A stretch of DNA of 64,000 bases, taken from Endosaccharibacter trunci. GTDB taxonomy: Bacteria > Pseudomonadota > Alphaproteobacteria > Acetobacterales > Acetobacteraceae. Shown here in pieces: positions 8,657 to 15,976 of this stretch (positions are counted from its first letter, which is position 1; each line of letters begins with the position of its first letter). The stretch spans positions 62,001 through 126,000 of the forward strand of contig JAMSKV010000011.1 in assembly GCA_024515975.1 (NCBI GenBank). Direction: 5' to 3'. The translations under genes were made by a program, and so were the position numbers. The notes beneath the pieces were generated by a model. The model saw nothing but the letters and a program-made list of their open reading frames with translations. It did not search any database and was not told where the DNA came from.

Positions 8657-9748
8657 TCAGCGATAGCGCGCCAGCCAGTGCGCGTAGGGCGGCGGGAGCG
8701 TCGCCCAGGCGGGGTTCTCGACCCCGAGCGTCTTGGCCGCCGCGTAGGGCCAGTGCGGATCCGCCAGCAGAGGCCGGCCCAGCATGACCAGATCGATCTT
8801 GCCGTCCCGGATCAGGGCGTCGGCGTCCTCCGGCCTGGCGATATACCAGCTCGTCGTGCCGGGCAGGCCGGTTTCGGCGCGAACCCGGGCGGCAATGTCG
8901 CCCATGAAGTTCGGGGCCCAGGGAATCTTGGCATCCGGTGTGTTGAAGCCCATCGAGACGTCGACGAAATCGAGCCCCTCTTCCTTCATGCGTTTCAGGA
9001 GCGCGATCGCCTCTCCGATCATCGCCTCGTTGCCGTCGAACTCGATCACGCCCAGGCGGACGGTGAGCGGCCGGTCCTCCGGCCAGACGGCGCGGACCCT
9101 CCGCAGCGTTTCCAGCAGATAGCGCGCGCGGTTCTCCGGCGATCCGCCATACTGGTCGTCGCGCGTATTGGAATAGGGCGAGAAGAAATTCTGCGCGAGA
9201 TAGCCGTGCGCCATGTGCAGTTCGAGCCAGCGGAAGCCGAGATCGCGCGCCCGCGCCACCGCCGCCACCGTGTCGTCCTGCACGCGCGCGATGTCCTCGA
9301 GCGTCATGGCGCGCGGAACGCGGTTCAGGCCGCCGCCAAAGGCGATGGCGGACGGGGCGATCGTTTCCCAGCTGTTGGGTTCGCCTTCGGGAATGTGGTT
9401 GTCGCCCTCCCAGGGACGGTTGGCGGAGGCCTTGCGGCCGGCATGGGCGATCTGGATGCCTGGCACGGCGCCGGCGGCCTCGATGGACGCGACCACCGGG
9501 CGAAGCGCTTCCGCCTGGGCATCGTTCCAGAGGCCGAGGTCGCCCCAGGTGATGCGTCCCTCGGGCGAAACGGCCGTCGCCTCCACCACGACGAGTCCCG
9601 CGCCGCCCCGCGCCAGGCCCGCATAATGCACGCGATGCCAGTCGGTCACGACACCGTTCTCGGCAGAGTACTGGCACATGGGCGACACGGCGATGCGGTT
9701 GCGGAGCGTGACGGATTTGAGACTGTAGGGCTCGAACAGGGCAGGCAT
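8657..9748 (-). CDS. NADH:flavin oxidoreductase, Old Yellow Enzyme family (YqjM-like)
   Basis: A 363-residue FMN-dependent TIM-barrel ene-reductase that reduces activated C=C bonds with NAD(P)H. YqjM-type signatures are present: SPMCQYSAE (Cys25, Tyr27 near the flavin), VTDWHRVHYAGLARGGAGLV, IQIAHAGRKAS, the substrate-binding His pair in LELHMAHGYLAQNF and the FMN-phosphate region near the end (LVMLGRPLLADP). The ATG at 9748 has GGAG six nt upstream and matches the usual N-terminus; a longer in-frame extension crosses the promoter and is rejected. Divergent from an ArsR-type regulator with a palindrome in between, so probably repressed by it and induced by electrophiles. Confidence 0.93.
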   Translation of the reverse strand: MPALFEPYSLKSVTLRNRIAVSPMCQYSAENGVVTDWHRVHYAGLARGGAGLVVVEATAVSPEGRITWGDLGLWNDAQAEALRPVVASIEAAGAVPGIQIAHAGRKASANRPWEGDNHIPEGEPNSWETIAPSAIAFGGGLNRVPRAMTLEDIARVQDDTVAAVARARDLGFRWLELHMAHGYLAQNFFSPYSNTRDDQYGGSPENRARYLLETLRRVRAVWPEDRPLTVRLGVIEFDGNEAMIGEAIALLKRMKEEGLDFVDVSMGFNTPDAKIPWAPNFMGDIAARVRAETGLPGTTSWYIARPEDADALIRDGKIDLVMLGRPLLADPHWPYAAAKTLGVENPAWATLPPPYAHWLARYR

Positions 9749-9778
9749 CGACGGCTCCGGGCTGGTTTTCACGGCGTT

Positions 9779-9800
9779 TAGTTCGATATGATTCGAACTA
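9779..9800. promoter_or_regulatory. Operator-like palindrome for the ArsR regulator
   Basis: TAGTTCGA (9779-9786), 6-nt spacer, TCGAACTA (9793-9800): perfect 8-bp arms in the gap between the divergent Old Yellow Enzyme and ArsR genes, 24 nt before the regulator's ATG. Symmetry and size fit a dimeric winged-helix repressor site. Confidence 0.6.
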
Positions 9801-9823
9801 GAACAAGGGGCGGGAGCCGAAAA

Positions 9824-10126
9824 ATGCGGCGCGTCGTATCGCCGGACGAGACTCTCGATCTGTGCCGCGTGTTGCAGGCGCTGGCCGATCCCGTGCGTCT
9901 GGGCATCGTCCGGCAATTGGCGCGGGACGGCGACAGCTCATGCGGGGCCCTGGACGGGGGAAGGCCGAAATCCACCATGTCGCACCAGTTCCGCGTGCTG
10001 CGGGACGCGGGTCTGGTAGAGACCTGGGCGGAAGGCACGACGCACATGAACACGCTGCGCCGCGCCGCGCTGGACGAGGCATTCCCAGGCCTGCTCGCCG
10101 CCGTGCTCGGCGCGACGGGCGGGTAG
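9824..10126 (+). CDS. ArsR-family winged-helix transcriptional regulator
   Basis: About 100 residues. The HTH region reads LCRVLQALADPVRLGIVRQL (opening ArsR motif) and KSTMSHQFRVLRDAGLVETW (recognition helix), followed by the wing. The canonical metal-binding ELCVCDL box is absent; one Cys (SSCGALDGG) and Cys in DLCRVL are present, so thiol or electrophile sensing is possible but unproved. The ATG at 9824 is chosen since GGGAG lies 8 nt upstream; an in-frame ATG at 9788 would fall inside the operator palindrome. Probably autoregulates and represses the divergent Old Yellow Enzyme gene. Confidence 0.88.
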   Translation: MRRVVSPDETLDLCRVLQALADPVRLGIVRQLARDGDSSCGALDGGRPKSTMSHQFRVLRDAGLVETWAEGTTHMNTLRRAALDEAFPGLLAAVLGATGG

Positions 10127-10253
10127 TCGGCCGACGCTGGTCTCAGCGCGAATATCCCGGCGCGCGATCAGGCGACAGTTTGCCTGGGAGGGGGCTGCGT
10201 CGTCCGTATCCGCGGACGGAACGGCGATGGACCGCATGATCCGGCCGGCCAAG

Positions 10254-10286
10254 CCCTGACGGCGCACGCAGTCCGTGCCGTCAGGG
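10254..10286. terminator. Hairpin between convergent arsR-type and MxKDx genes
   Basis: CCCTGACGGC (10254-10263) and GCCGTCAGGG (10277-10286) form a perfect 10-bp stem, just beyond the stop of the minus-strand MxKDx gene and downstream of the plus-strand regulator. Confidence 0.6.
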
Positions 10287-10294
10287 CCGGTGCG

Positions 10295-10588
10295 TCAGCG
10301 CTTCGGCTGACTCGGCGACATGGCGTCGTGCGACATCGCATTCCTCGACATCGAGTCCCGCGACATGGAGTCGTGCTGCACCGCGTTCTTCTTCGAGTGA
10401 TGCATCATCGAGTCGTGCGCCATGCCGTTCTGGTGGGCGGCGTCCTTGGCGGGCGCCATCGTGTCATGGGCCATGGGAGACGTGTTCGTGTTGTCCTGGG
10501 CATGAGCGGCGGAAAACGTCGCCATCGGCGCGGCGAGACAGGCGAGCGCCGCGAGGATCGGCAGGCGACGGGAAACGAAGAGCGACAT
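10295..10588 (-). CDS. Pentapeptide MxKDx-repeat small exported protein
   Basis: About 97 residues. A Sec signal peptide (MSLFVSRRLPILAALACL ... AHAQ) is followed by a low-complexity Met/His/Asp-rich tail with degenerate five-residue units: MAHDT, MAHDS, MMHHS, QHDSM, MSRDS, MSRNA, MSHDA. This is the layout of the MXKDX repeat family, here with Lys mostly replaced by His, Arg or Ser. The ATG at 10588 has AGGAAAG upstream. Met/His richness suggests periplasmic metal binding or Met-oxidation buffering, but function is not established. Its own promoter-like GTAACC-N16-CGAA lies 55-80 nt upstream and matches the one before the neighbouring cytochrome b gene. Confidence 0.85.
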   Translation of the reverse strand: MSLFVSRRLPILAALACLAAPMATFSAAHAQDNTNTSPMAHDTMAPAKDAAHQNGMAHDSMMHHSKKNAVQHDSMSRDSMSRNAMSHDAMSPSQPKR

Positions 10589-10642
10589 GGGTCGTCTTTC
10601 CTGAGGCCGCACCAGCTGGATTGCCGGCGCGGTCCTGTTCTT

Positions 10643-10668
10643 TTCGGCGCGGCGCCGTTTCCGGTTAC
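10643..10668 (-). promoter_or_regulatory. SigF-type ECF promoter of the MxKDx gene
   Basis: On the minus strand GTAACC (10663-10668), exactly 16 nt, then CGAA (10643-10646), ending 54 nt before the ATG at 10588. It matches the SigF promoter consensus I recall from Caulobacter (GTAACC-N16-CGAA) and is nearly identical in layout to the site at 12145-12170. Confidence 0.75.
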
Positions 10669-10687
10669 ATCGCCTGGATCGTTTTCG

Positions 10688-11449
10688 TCACGATCCGCCG
10701 AACCAGTCGTAGCCCTGGTTCTCCCAATATCCACCAGGATAGGTGTTGGTGACGCCGATGGCCGAAACGTATTTCGGATTCTTGTAGCCGAGCTTTGTCG
10801 GCATCCTGATCTTCATCGGCGCGCCGTATTCCGGCGGCAGGGTTTCATCGGCATAGTCGAGCGCCAGAATGGTTTGCGGATGCAGCGCCGTTTCCATGTC
10901 GATGCTGGTGAAATAATCGTCGAAGCATTTCACCTCGACATATTTCGCACGCAGATCGGCGCCGACGCGCTTGAGAAACAGCGACAAGGGCACGCCGGAC
11001 CAGGAACCGATCGCGCTCCATCCCTCCACGCAGATATGACGCGTGATCTGCGATTGCTGCGGCAGCGCCCGCAAGTCGCGCAGAGACCAGGGCTTCTTGT
11101 TCTCGATCAGACCGGAGAGTTCGAGTCGCCATTGGGCCGGATCGACCGTGCGTATCTCGCTGGGCGGATAGTATGCGTTGAAGGGAAACGGCTTGGTGAT
11201 GGCGCTGGCGGGAAAGATGCGCGCCAGACGGTTCCGGCTGAACAGCCAGGCCTGGACACGATCGTTGAAGGACAGCATGTCGCGCAGGACACAGTCCACG
11301 GCATCGTCGCTGTCGAGTTCGCCGCAGCCGCCGAGCAGGCTGAGCGCACCCAGCGACAAGGCGCCGCGCAGCATCAGGCGACGTTCGATGCGGCGGAATT
11401 CAGGCTGGAGGGCGGAAAGATCGGGGCGATAGGGTTTGCGGCCGTTCAC
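10688..11449 (-). CDS. Molybdopterin-dependent oxidoreductase, MsrP/sulfite-oxidase fold
   Basis: A 253-residue predicted periplasmic molybdoenzyme. A twin-arginine-like export signal (RRLMLRGALSLGALSLLGGC) occurs near residue 24 and ends at a possible lipobox Cys. The sulfite-oxidase core includes SLRDLRALPQQSQITRHICV, whose Cys is the expected Mo ligand, GSWSGVPLSLFLKRVG, and LGYKNPKYVSAIGV near the end. MsrP (YedY) repairs oxidised methionines in periplasmic proteins. The start is GTG at 11449, overlapping the stop of the preceding cytochrome b gene by 4 nt (GTGA). The two form a reductase plus membrane electron donor, as for YedYZ. Sequence is diverged from classical YedY, so the substrate remains open. 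Confidence 0.87.
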   Translation of the reverse strand: MNGRKPYRPDLSALQPEFRRIERRLMLRGALSLGALSLLGGCGELDSDDAVDCVLRDMLSFNDRVQAWLFSRNRLARIFPASAITKPFPFNAYYPPSEIRTVDPAQWRLELSGLIENKKPWSLRDLRALPQQSQITRHICVEGWSAIGSWSGVPLSLFLKRVGADLRAKYVEVKCFDDYFTSIDMETALHPQTILALDYADETLPPEYGAPMKIRMPTKLGYKNPKYVSAIGVTNTYPGGYWENQGYDWFGGS

Positions 11450-12093
11450 GGCACGATCTCCGGGTTTTGCGCATCCGGCTTCAGGCGACCGCCTGCGATC
11501 ATGTGCCAGAGCGTGCGCGGCACGATCAGCACCAGGGCGATATGGATGACGAGAAAGCCGACGATCAGCGCCATGCAGGCGAAATGGATGCGTCGCGCCA
11601 GATCGTAGCCGCCGAACAGCCAGGTCAGCCAGCCGAGCTGCACCGGTTTCCAGATAGACAGCCCGGTGAGGACGGTGAATACCGCGACCAGCAGCACGCC
11701 GGCATAAAGCAGGCGTTGCACCGCATTGTAATGGCCCGGGCTATGCGCGAGCCGGAAGCGAAGGGCCGCGAACAGGTCGCGCGCCACCGAGCGCGGGCCC
11801 ACCGGCGCGATGTCGCGCCGCAGATGGCCGCTCGCGATGCCGTAGATCAGGTAAACCAGGCCGGCGCAGAACAGCACCCACATCGCCGCGAAATGCCAGG
11901 CGATCCCCCCACCGAGCCAGCCGCCCAGGGTCGCCCAGGAGGGGAACAGGAAGGGCAGGATCGGCGACGCGTTGTAGATCTGCCAGCCGCTCATGATCAT
12001 GCAGATCATCGCCGCCGCCGCGATCCAGTGGCTGAGCCGGACGATCAGCGGATGGGCGGCGCGAGGGCCGGGTCGCCGTTGGAGGAAGGGCAC
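11446..12093 (-). CDS. Membrane cytochrome b (b561/YedZ-like haem subunit)
   Basis: About 215 residues with four or more membrane helices. Likely haem-ligand His residues are in VRLSHWIAAAAMICMIMSGW, GIAWHFAAMWVLFCAGLVYL, and RRIHFACMALIVGFLVIHIA. No ATG lies near the natural N-terminus; GTG at 12093 (…VPFLQRRPGPRAAH) is chosen because GGAG is 9 nt upstream and a SigF-type promoter ends 51 nt before it. A longer in-frame extension would run into the divergent sigma gene and is rejected. It should transfer quinol electrons to the molybdoenzyme encoded immediately downstream. Confidence 0.85.
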   Translation of the reverse strand: MPFLQRRPGPRAAHPLIVRLSHWIAAAAMICMIMSGWQIYNASPILPFLFPSWATLGGWLGGGIAWHFAAMWVLFCAGLVYLIYGIASGHLRRDIAPVGPRSVARDLFAALRFRLAHSPGHYNAVQRLLYAGVLLVAVFTVLTGLSIWKPVQLGWLTWLFGGYDLARRIHFACMALIVGFLVIHIALVLIVPRTLWHMIAGGRLKPDAQNPEIVP

Positions 12094-12144
12094 GGGCGTC
12101 GACTCCGTTCTGGGCCAGTCCGGTTCTGGCGATCTGCCCGGTTG

Positions 12145-12170
12145 TTCGGGCGCAAGGCGGTTTCGGTTAC
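12145..12170 (-). promoter_or_regulatory. SigF-type ECF promoter of the cytochrome b/MsrP-like operon
   Basis: Minus strand GTAACC (12165-12170), 16 nt, CGAA (12145-12148). Together with the site at 10643-10668 it shares an extended TGTAACCG start. It points away from the sigma gene toward the cytochrome b gene, so the sigma factor is not obviously autoregulated from this site. Confidence 0.78.
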
Positions 12171-12200
12171 ACAGAGCAGGCGTTTTTTCGTCGGTGGAGC

Positions 12201-12818
12201 ATGGCGGATCGCGGCGAGGACGGCGTTGACGGCGAGGCTCTTCTCGATCTTCCTGTGTCTGTGCTGGAGAAACAACCAGGTCTCGCATCCGATGCCGATT
12301 GGGGCGCGCTGATGAAGGCGGCGCAGGATGGCGACGCCGCGTCCTACCGGCGCCTTCTGGGCGATGTGACCCCGTGGCTGCGACGTTATTACACGCACCG
12401 CCTGCCACTGCCGATGTGGGACGATGCCGTGCAGGACGTGTTGATCGCGCTGCACGAGAAGCGCCACACCTACGATCCGGCGCGACCGTTCGAGCCCTGG
12501 CTGGCGGCGATCGCTCGGCACAAATGGATCGACCGTCTGCGGGCGATGCGGACCATGCCGACCGAGGTGCTGGACGAGGCCCTGCCCGCCCCGGACGACC
12601 ATGGCGCGGCGGTGTCCGATGCGCTCACGCTCGACACGCTGCTGGCGCAGTTGCGGCCGCAGCAGGCGGAAGCGATCCGTCTGGTGAAGCTGGAAGGGTT
12701 GAGCGTGGAGGAAGCGGCTTTGCGGGCGAGGCAGAGCCCGTCTCTGGTGAAGGTCAACATCCATCGCGGTCTGCGCCGTCTCGGCGCGCTCGTGCGAAGA
12801 GTTCACGATGCCGGCTGA
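12201..12818 (+). CDS. sigF: ECF RNA polymerase sigma factor, SigF-like
   Basis: A 205-residue sigma-70 family factor. Region 2 spans roughly residues 38-115 (core-binding and -10 recognition; DDAVQDVLIALHEKRHTYDP, PWLAAIARHKWIDRLRAMR), region 4 about 140-200 (LEGLSVEEAALRARQSPSLV, KVNIHRGLRRL, -35 HTH). The first ~35 residues are an extension, and an internal ATG at 12312 is an alternative start. The next gene is an NrsF-type membrane anti-sigma overlapping by 11 nt, the arrangement of the Caulobacter SigF system, and two SigF-type promoters flank nearby genes. The symbol is by analogy. Confidence 0.88.
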   Translation: MADRGEDGVDGEALLDLPVSVLEKQPGLASDADWGALMKAAQDGDAASYRRLLGDVTPWLRRYYTHRLPLPMWDDAVQDVLIALHEKRHTYDPARPFEPWLAAIARHKWIDRLRAMRTMPTEVLDEALPAPDDHGAAVSDALTLDTLLAQLRPQQAEAIRLVKLEGLSVEEAALRARQSPSLVKVNIHRGLRRLGALVRRVHDAG

Positions 12819-13491
12819 CGCCCCTCCCCCCTCAGGCCGCCGGGCCGGCGACGCGACCGGCGCGCTGATCGAGCGTCTGGCCGGCGACCTCAAACCCGTA
12901 CGGCGCAGGACCACCTGGCGCGATGCCGCCGTGCTGGCGGCGATCGTCGCGGTCGAACTGGTGCTTTTCCTGGCGATGGGCGGCCTGCGACCGGACATGC
13001 CGATGGCGATGAAACAGCCCTCCTGGTGGTGGAAACTGGGCAGCATGGGCGCGATCGGGATCGCGGGGCTGGGCACGGGGCTTCTGTCGCTGGACCCGGC
13101 CCGGTCGCCGCGTCGCGGACTGCGGATCACGATCCTGCTGGTGCTGCTCTGCGTGGCGCTGGGTTGGCTGGTGGATGCGGCGCGGCCCGGAACCACCGCG
13201 CTGTTGGCGCGGCTGGACTGGCGCCAGGGCATCGGCTGCGTGTGGAAGATGGCGGTGCTGGCGATCCCGGCCGTGCTCGGCTTCGGCGTTCTGCTGCGCC
13301 GGGGTGCGCCGTTCGACGGGGCGGCGACGTCCTGGGCCGGCGGGCTGGGTGCCGCGGCCGCGGGGGCGTTCGTGTTCGTCTTCGCCTGCCCGTCGGACGA
13401 TCCGCTCTACATCGCGGCCTGGTACGCGGTCGGGCTGGCGCTGGTGTCGGCGGTGTCGCGCGTGATCCTGGGCCGGGTGGCGCGCTGGTAG
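12808..13491 (+). CDS. nrsF: NrsF-family (DUF1109) membrane anti-sigma factor
   Basis: A 227-residue protein with about six membrane helices starting after a short cytoplasmic N-terminus: AAVLAAIVAVELVLFLAM, MGAIGIAGLGTGLLSL, ITILLVLLCVALGWLV, WKMAVLAIPAVLGFGVLL, GGLGAAAAGAFVFVFAC, and YAVGLALVSAVSRVIL. Conserved Cys are present in GCVWKM and FACPSDDP; in the known family two Cys are needed for stress sensing. It would hold SigF at the membrane until metal or oxidative stress. Start overlaps the sigma gene, so the two are co-translated. Confidence 0.88.
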   Translation: MPADAPPPSGRRAGDATGALIERLAGDLKPVRRRTTWRDAAVLAAIVAVELVLFLAMGGLRPDMPMAMKQPSWWWKLGSMGAIGIAGLGTGLLSLDPARSPRRGLRITILLVLLCVALGWLVDAARPGTTALLARLDWRQGIGCVWKMAVLAIPAVLGFGVLLRRGAPFDGAATSWAGGLGAAAAGAFVFVFACPSDDPLYIAAWYAVGLALVSAVSRVILGRVARW

Positions 13492-13568
13492 CGCCGGGAT
13501 GGCAAGATCGGCCGGGCGCGCAAAGGCGCGATATGGCTTGCTCGGGTCGAACCGGAGCGGGGCGGACG

Positions 13569-14441
13569 ATGCGGGGGAGCGAGAACGGCGAGGCGGGGAT
13601 GTGTCGCGCGCTGCGACGGATGGAGCGGCAGCAGGATGCGGCGCTCGATCTGGACGCGCTGGCGGCGGAGGCCGGCTGCTCGCGATTCCATTTCCAGCGG
13701 CAATTCGCGGCTTTGTTCGGCCTTCCGCCCTATCGCTATCATCGACTGCTGCGGCTGAAGCGCGCGGCGCATCGTCTGGCGTTCCGGCGTTCGCTGTCGG
13801 CGATCGAGATCGCGCTGGAGGCCGGGTTCGACACGCCGGACGGGTTCGCGCGCGCGTTCCGGCAGCATGTCGGGCAGTCGCCGAGCGCGTTCCGGGATGC
13901 GCCGGATTGGACGCGGTGGCGGGAGGCGTTCCGGTCGCTCGACGCGGCGAGAAGCCGGCCGGTGTCGTTTTCCTGCGCCCAGGTGGAGATTCGCACCACC
14001 GAGCCCATCCGCGTGGCGATGCTCTCGCATCGGGGCGACCCGGCGGGGATCGGCGACACGATCGCGCGCTTCATCGCCTGGCGGAAGCGCAACCGTTTGC
14101 CGCCCGCCTCCTACCCGACCTTCAACGTGTTCCACGACGATCCGCATGCGACGCCGCCGGAGCTGTTCCGGCTCGATCTCTGCGTGGGCGTGGATCGGAC
14201 GGTGCCGGCGGATGGCGAGCCGATCGTGGAGAGCGAGATCGGCGGCGGTCGCCATGCCGTGCTGACGGTGCATGGGTGCTGCGACGATCTCGAGGAACCG
14301 GCCTGGTTTCTGTATCGGGACTGGTTGCCGGGGAGCGGCGAGGCGTTGCGCGATGCGCCTTTGTTCTGCCGGCGTCTGCGCCTGTTTCCGGACGTGGCGG
14401 AGCACGAGGCGCTGACGGAGCTGTTTCTGCCGCTCGTATGA
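13569..14441 (+). CDS. AraC-family regulator with GyrI-like C-terminal domain
   Basis: About 290 residues. The N-terminal AraC DNA-binding domain (two HTHs, about 10-105) contains AAEAGCSRFHFQRQFAALFG and AIEIALEAGFDTPDGFARAF followed by RQHVGQSPSAFR, the classic AraC ending. The C-terminal half (about 130-290) is a GyrI/SbmC-like ligand-binding fold (EPIRVAMLSHRGDPAGIGDT, FYNVFHDDP-like YPTFNVFHDDP). Such Rob/BmrR-like fusions sense small hydrophobic molecules or drugs. ATG at 13569 has GGAGCGGGG upstream; the ATG at 13599 is an alternative. Its target genes are not evident from neighbours. Confidence 0.88.
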   Translation: MRGSENGEAGMCRALRRMERQQDAALDLDALAAEAGCSRFHFQRQFAALFGLPPYRYHRLLRLKRAAHRLAFRRSLSAIEIALEAGFDTPDGFARAFRQHVGQSPSAFRDAPDWTRWREAFRSLDAARSRPVSFSCAQVEIRTTEPIRVAMLSHRGDPAGIGDTIARFIAWRKRNRLPPASYPTFNVFHDDPHATPPELFRLDLCVGVDRTVPADGEPIVESEIGGGRHAVLTVHGCCDDLEEPAWFLYRDWLPGSGEALRDAPLFCRRLRLFPDVAEHEALTELFLPLV

Positions 14442-14446
14442 GACGT

Positions 14447-14503
14447 GTTCTTTCCTGGAAGAAAGAACCAAAGAACTTTCGGTTGTTTGGCTCCGAACCA
14501 AAC
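14447..14503. terminator. Tandem hairpins after the AraC/GyrI gene
   Basis: GTTCTTTC (14447-14454) pairs with GAAAGAAC (14461-14468); then GTTTGG (14485-14490) pairs with CCAAAC (14498-14503). With the palindromic repeat that follows they separate the convergent AraC/GyrI and mnmA genes. Confidence 0.55.
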
Positions 14504-14517
14504 CACGCCCTCACAGC

Positions 14518-14564
14518 CCAAACGGACAAAAGTCTTTTCGCTTCTTTTTCTTCAGAAAAAGAAG
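14518..14564 (-). repeat. Intergenic palindromic repeat, copy 2 (inverted)
   Basis: Reverse complement of the element at 8430-8476: stem CTTCTTTTTC (14541-14550), loop TTCA, GAAAAAGAAG (14555-14564), with the conserved CCGTTTGG tail on its left side. It sits between the convergent AraC/GyrI and mnmA genes. Confidence 0.75.
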
Positions 14565-14591
14565 GTTCTTTGTCTTCCAGCCGCAGACCGC

Positions 14592-15662
14592 TCAACGGTG
14601 TTCGGGGTCGCGACGCCGGATGAAGCCGCCGCCCAGGACCTGGGAGCCACGATAGAACACGCAAGCCTGTCCGGGCGCGGGCAGAGCCGGCTGGTCCAGA
14701 ATGACGGTATCGCCGTCGATCACCGCGTCGCGCACGGCTTCGCGGGCGCGGAGCTGCACCTGGCAGCGCACCGGCCCGGACGGTGTGGGGATGATCCAGT
14801 TCAGGTCGCGCAAGGCGAAGCGGGTTTCACCCGCGCCGTCGCGCGGGCCGATCACCACGCGTCGCGTGGCCGGTTCCAGCGCCACGACTCGCTGGCGGGC
14901 ACCGTCCACCATGGCGGCGTCGCCGAGGCGCCTGGTCTGCCCGACGGTGAAGCGGGCGAGCCCTTCATGACGGCCCAGGACGGTGCCGCTCGCATCGACG
15001 ATCTCGCCGGGCAGGGCGGTCTCGGGGCGCAGGCGTGTGACCAGATCGCTGTAGGTGCCGTTGGGGACGAAACACAGATCCTGGCTGTCCGGCTTGGCGG
15101 CGGTGACGAGGCCGTGGCGTGCGGCTTCCGCGCGCACGGCATCCTTGTCCGGCATGTCGCCGAGCGGAAAGCGGAGGAAATCGAGCTGGTCGCGCGTAGT
15201 GGCGAACAGGAACCAGCTCTGGTCGCGCTCGGCATCGCGGGGACGATGCAGTTCCGGGCCGTTCTCGCCGTCGATGCGGCGCACGTAATGACCCGTCGCC
15301 ATGGCTTCGCAGCCGAGCTCGCGCGCCAGGCCGAGCAGATCGGTGAATTTGACGCCCTGGTTGCAGGCGATGCACGGCACCGGGGTTTCGCCGCCGGCAT
15401 AGGCGTCGGCGAAGGGGGCGATGACGCTGTCGCGGAAGCGCTGCTCGGCGTCGATCACGTAGTGCGGGATGCCGAGCCGGTCGGCCACGCGCTTCGCGTC
15501 ATGGATGTCGTCGCCGGCGCAGCACGCGCCCTTGCGCTTGGCGGCCGCGCCATGGTCGTAGAGCTGCAGCGTGGCGCCGATCGCTTCGTGGCCCTGCGCC
15601 ACCAGCATGGCGGCGACCACGGAGCTGTCTACGCCGCCGGACATGGCGACGAGGACGCGCAT
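14592..15662 (-). CDS. mnmA: tRNA-specific 2-thiouridylase MnmA
   Basis: A 356-residue ATP-pyrophosphatase that makes 2-thiouridine at tRNA position 34. The PP-loop MSGGVDSS is at residues 7-14; catalytic Cys100 lies in [11 protein letters not shown] and the second Cys in [20 protein letters not shown] and DQSWFLF are also typical. ATG at 15662 places the PP-loop at the N-terminus; further upstream the frame is open but belongs to the ferredoxin region. It touches the ferredoxin gene by one base and follows two cysteine desulfurases, so sulfur supply and tRNA thiolation are encoded together. Confidence 0.97.
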   Translation of the reverse strand: MRVLVAMSGGVDSSVVAAMLVAQGHEAIGATLQLYDHGAAAKRKGACCAGDDIHDAKRVADRLGIPHYVIDAEQRFRDSVIAPFADAYAGGETPVPCIACNQGVKFTDLLGLARELGCEAMATGHYVRRIDGENGPELHRPRDAERDQSWFLFATTRDQLDFLRFPLGDMPDKDAVRAEAARHGLVTAAKPDSQDLCFVPNGTYSDLVTRLRPETALPGEIVDASGTVLGRHEGLARFTVGQTRRLGDAAMVDGARQRVVALEPATRRVVIGPRDGAGETRFALRDLNWIIPTPSGPVRCQVQLRAREAVRDAVIDGDTVILDQPALPAPGQACVFYRGSQVLGGGFIRRRDPEHR

Positions 15663-15976
15663 CAGCCGGTGCGCGGCAGACGCACCACCAGACCGTCCAG
15701 CGCGTCGGTCATGACGATCTGGCAGCCGAGGCGGGAGGTCTTCTCGAGGCCGAAGGCGAGATCGAGCATGTCCTCCTCGTCCTCTGTCGGCTTGGCGAGC
15801 CTGGGCGCCCAGTCCGGATCGATCACCACATGGCATGTGGCGCAGGCGAGCGAACCCTCGCACGCGCCCTCGAGATCGACCTTGTGGCGATGGGCGATTT
15901 CCAGCACCGACAGGCCGGTTTGCGCCTCGACGGTGAGGGGTGTGCCATCGCGCTGGATGAACGTCATGGAAGGCAT
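15662..15976 (-). CDS. [2Fe-2S] ferredoxin, adrenodoxin type
   Basis: A 104-residue ferredoxin with the C-x5-C-x2-C...C pattern at Cys39, Cys45, Cys48 and Cys85 ([15 protein letters not shown] and SRLGCQIV) and an acidic helix between ([14 protein letters not shown]) for partner docking. This is the Isc/adrenodoxin type, giving electrons to Fe-S cluster assembly. It overlaps the end of the cysteine desulfurase gene by 13 nt and abuts mnmA. Confidence 0.94.
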   Translation of the reverse strand: MPSMTFIQRDGTPLTVEAQTGLSVLEIAHRHKVDLEGACEGSLACATCHVVIDPDWAPRLAKPTEDEEDMLDLAFGLEKTSRLGCQIVMTDALDGLVVRLPRTG

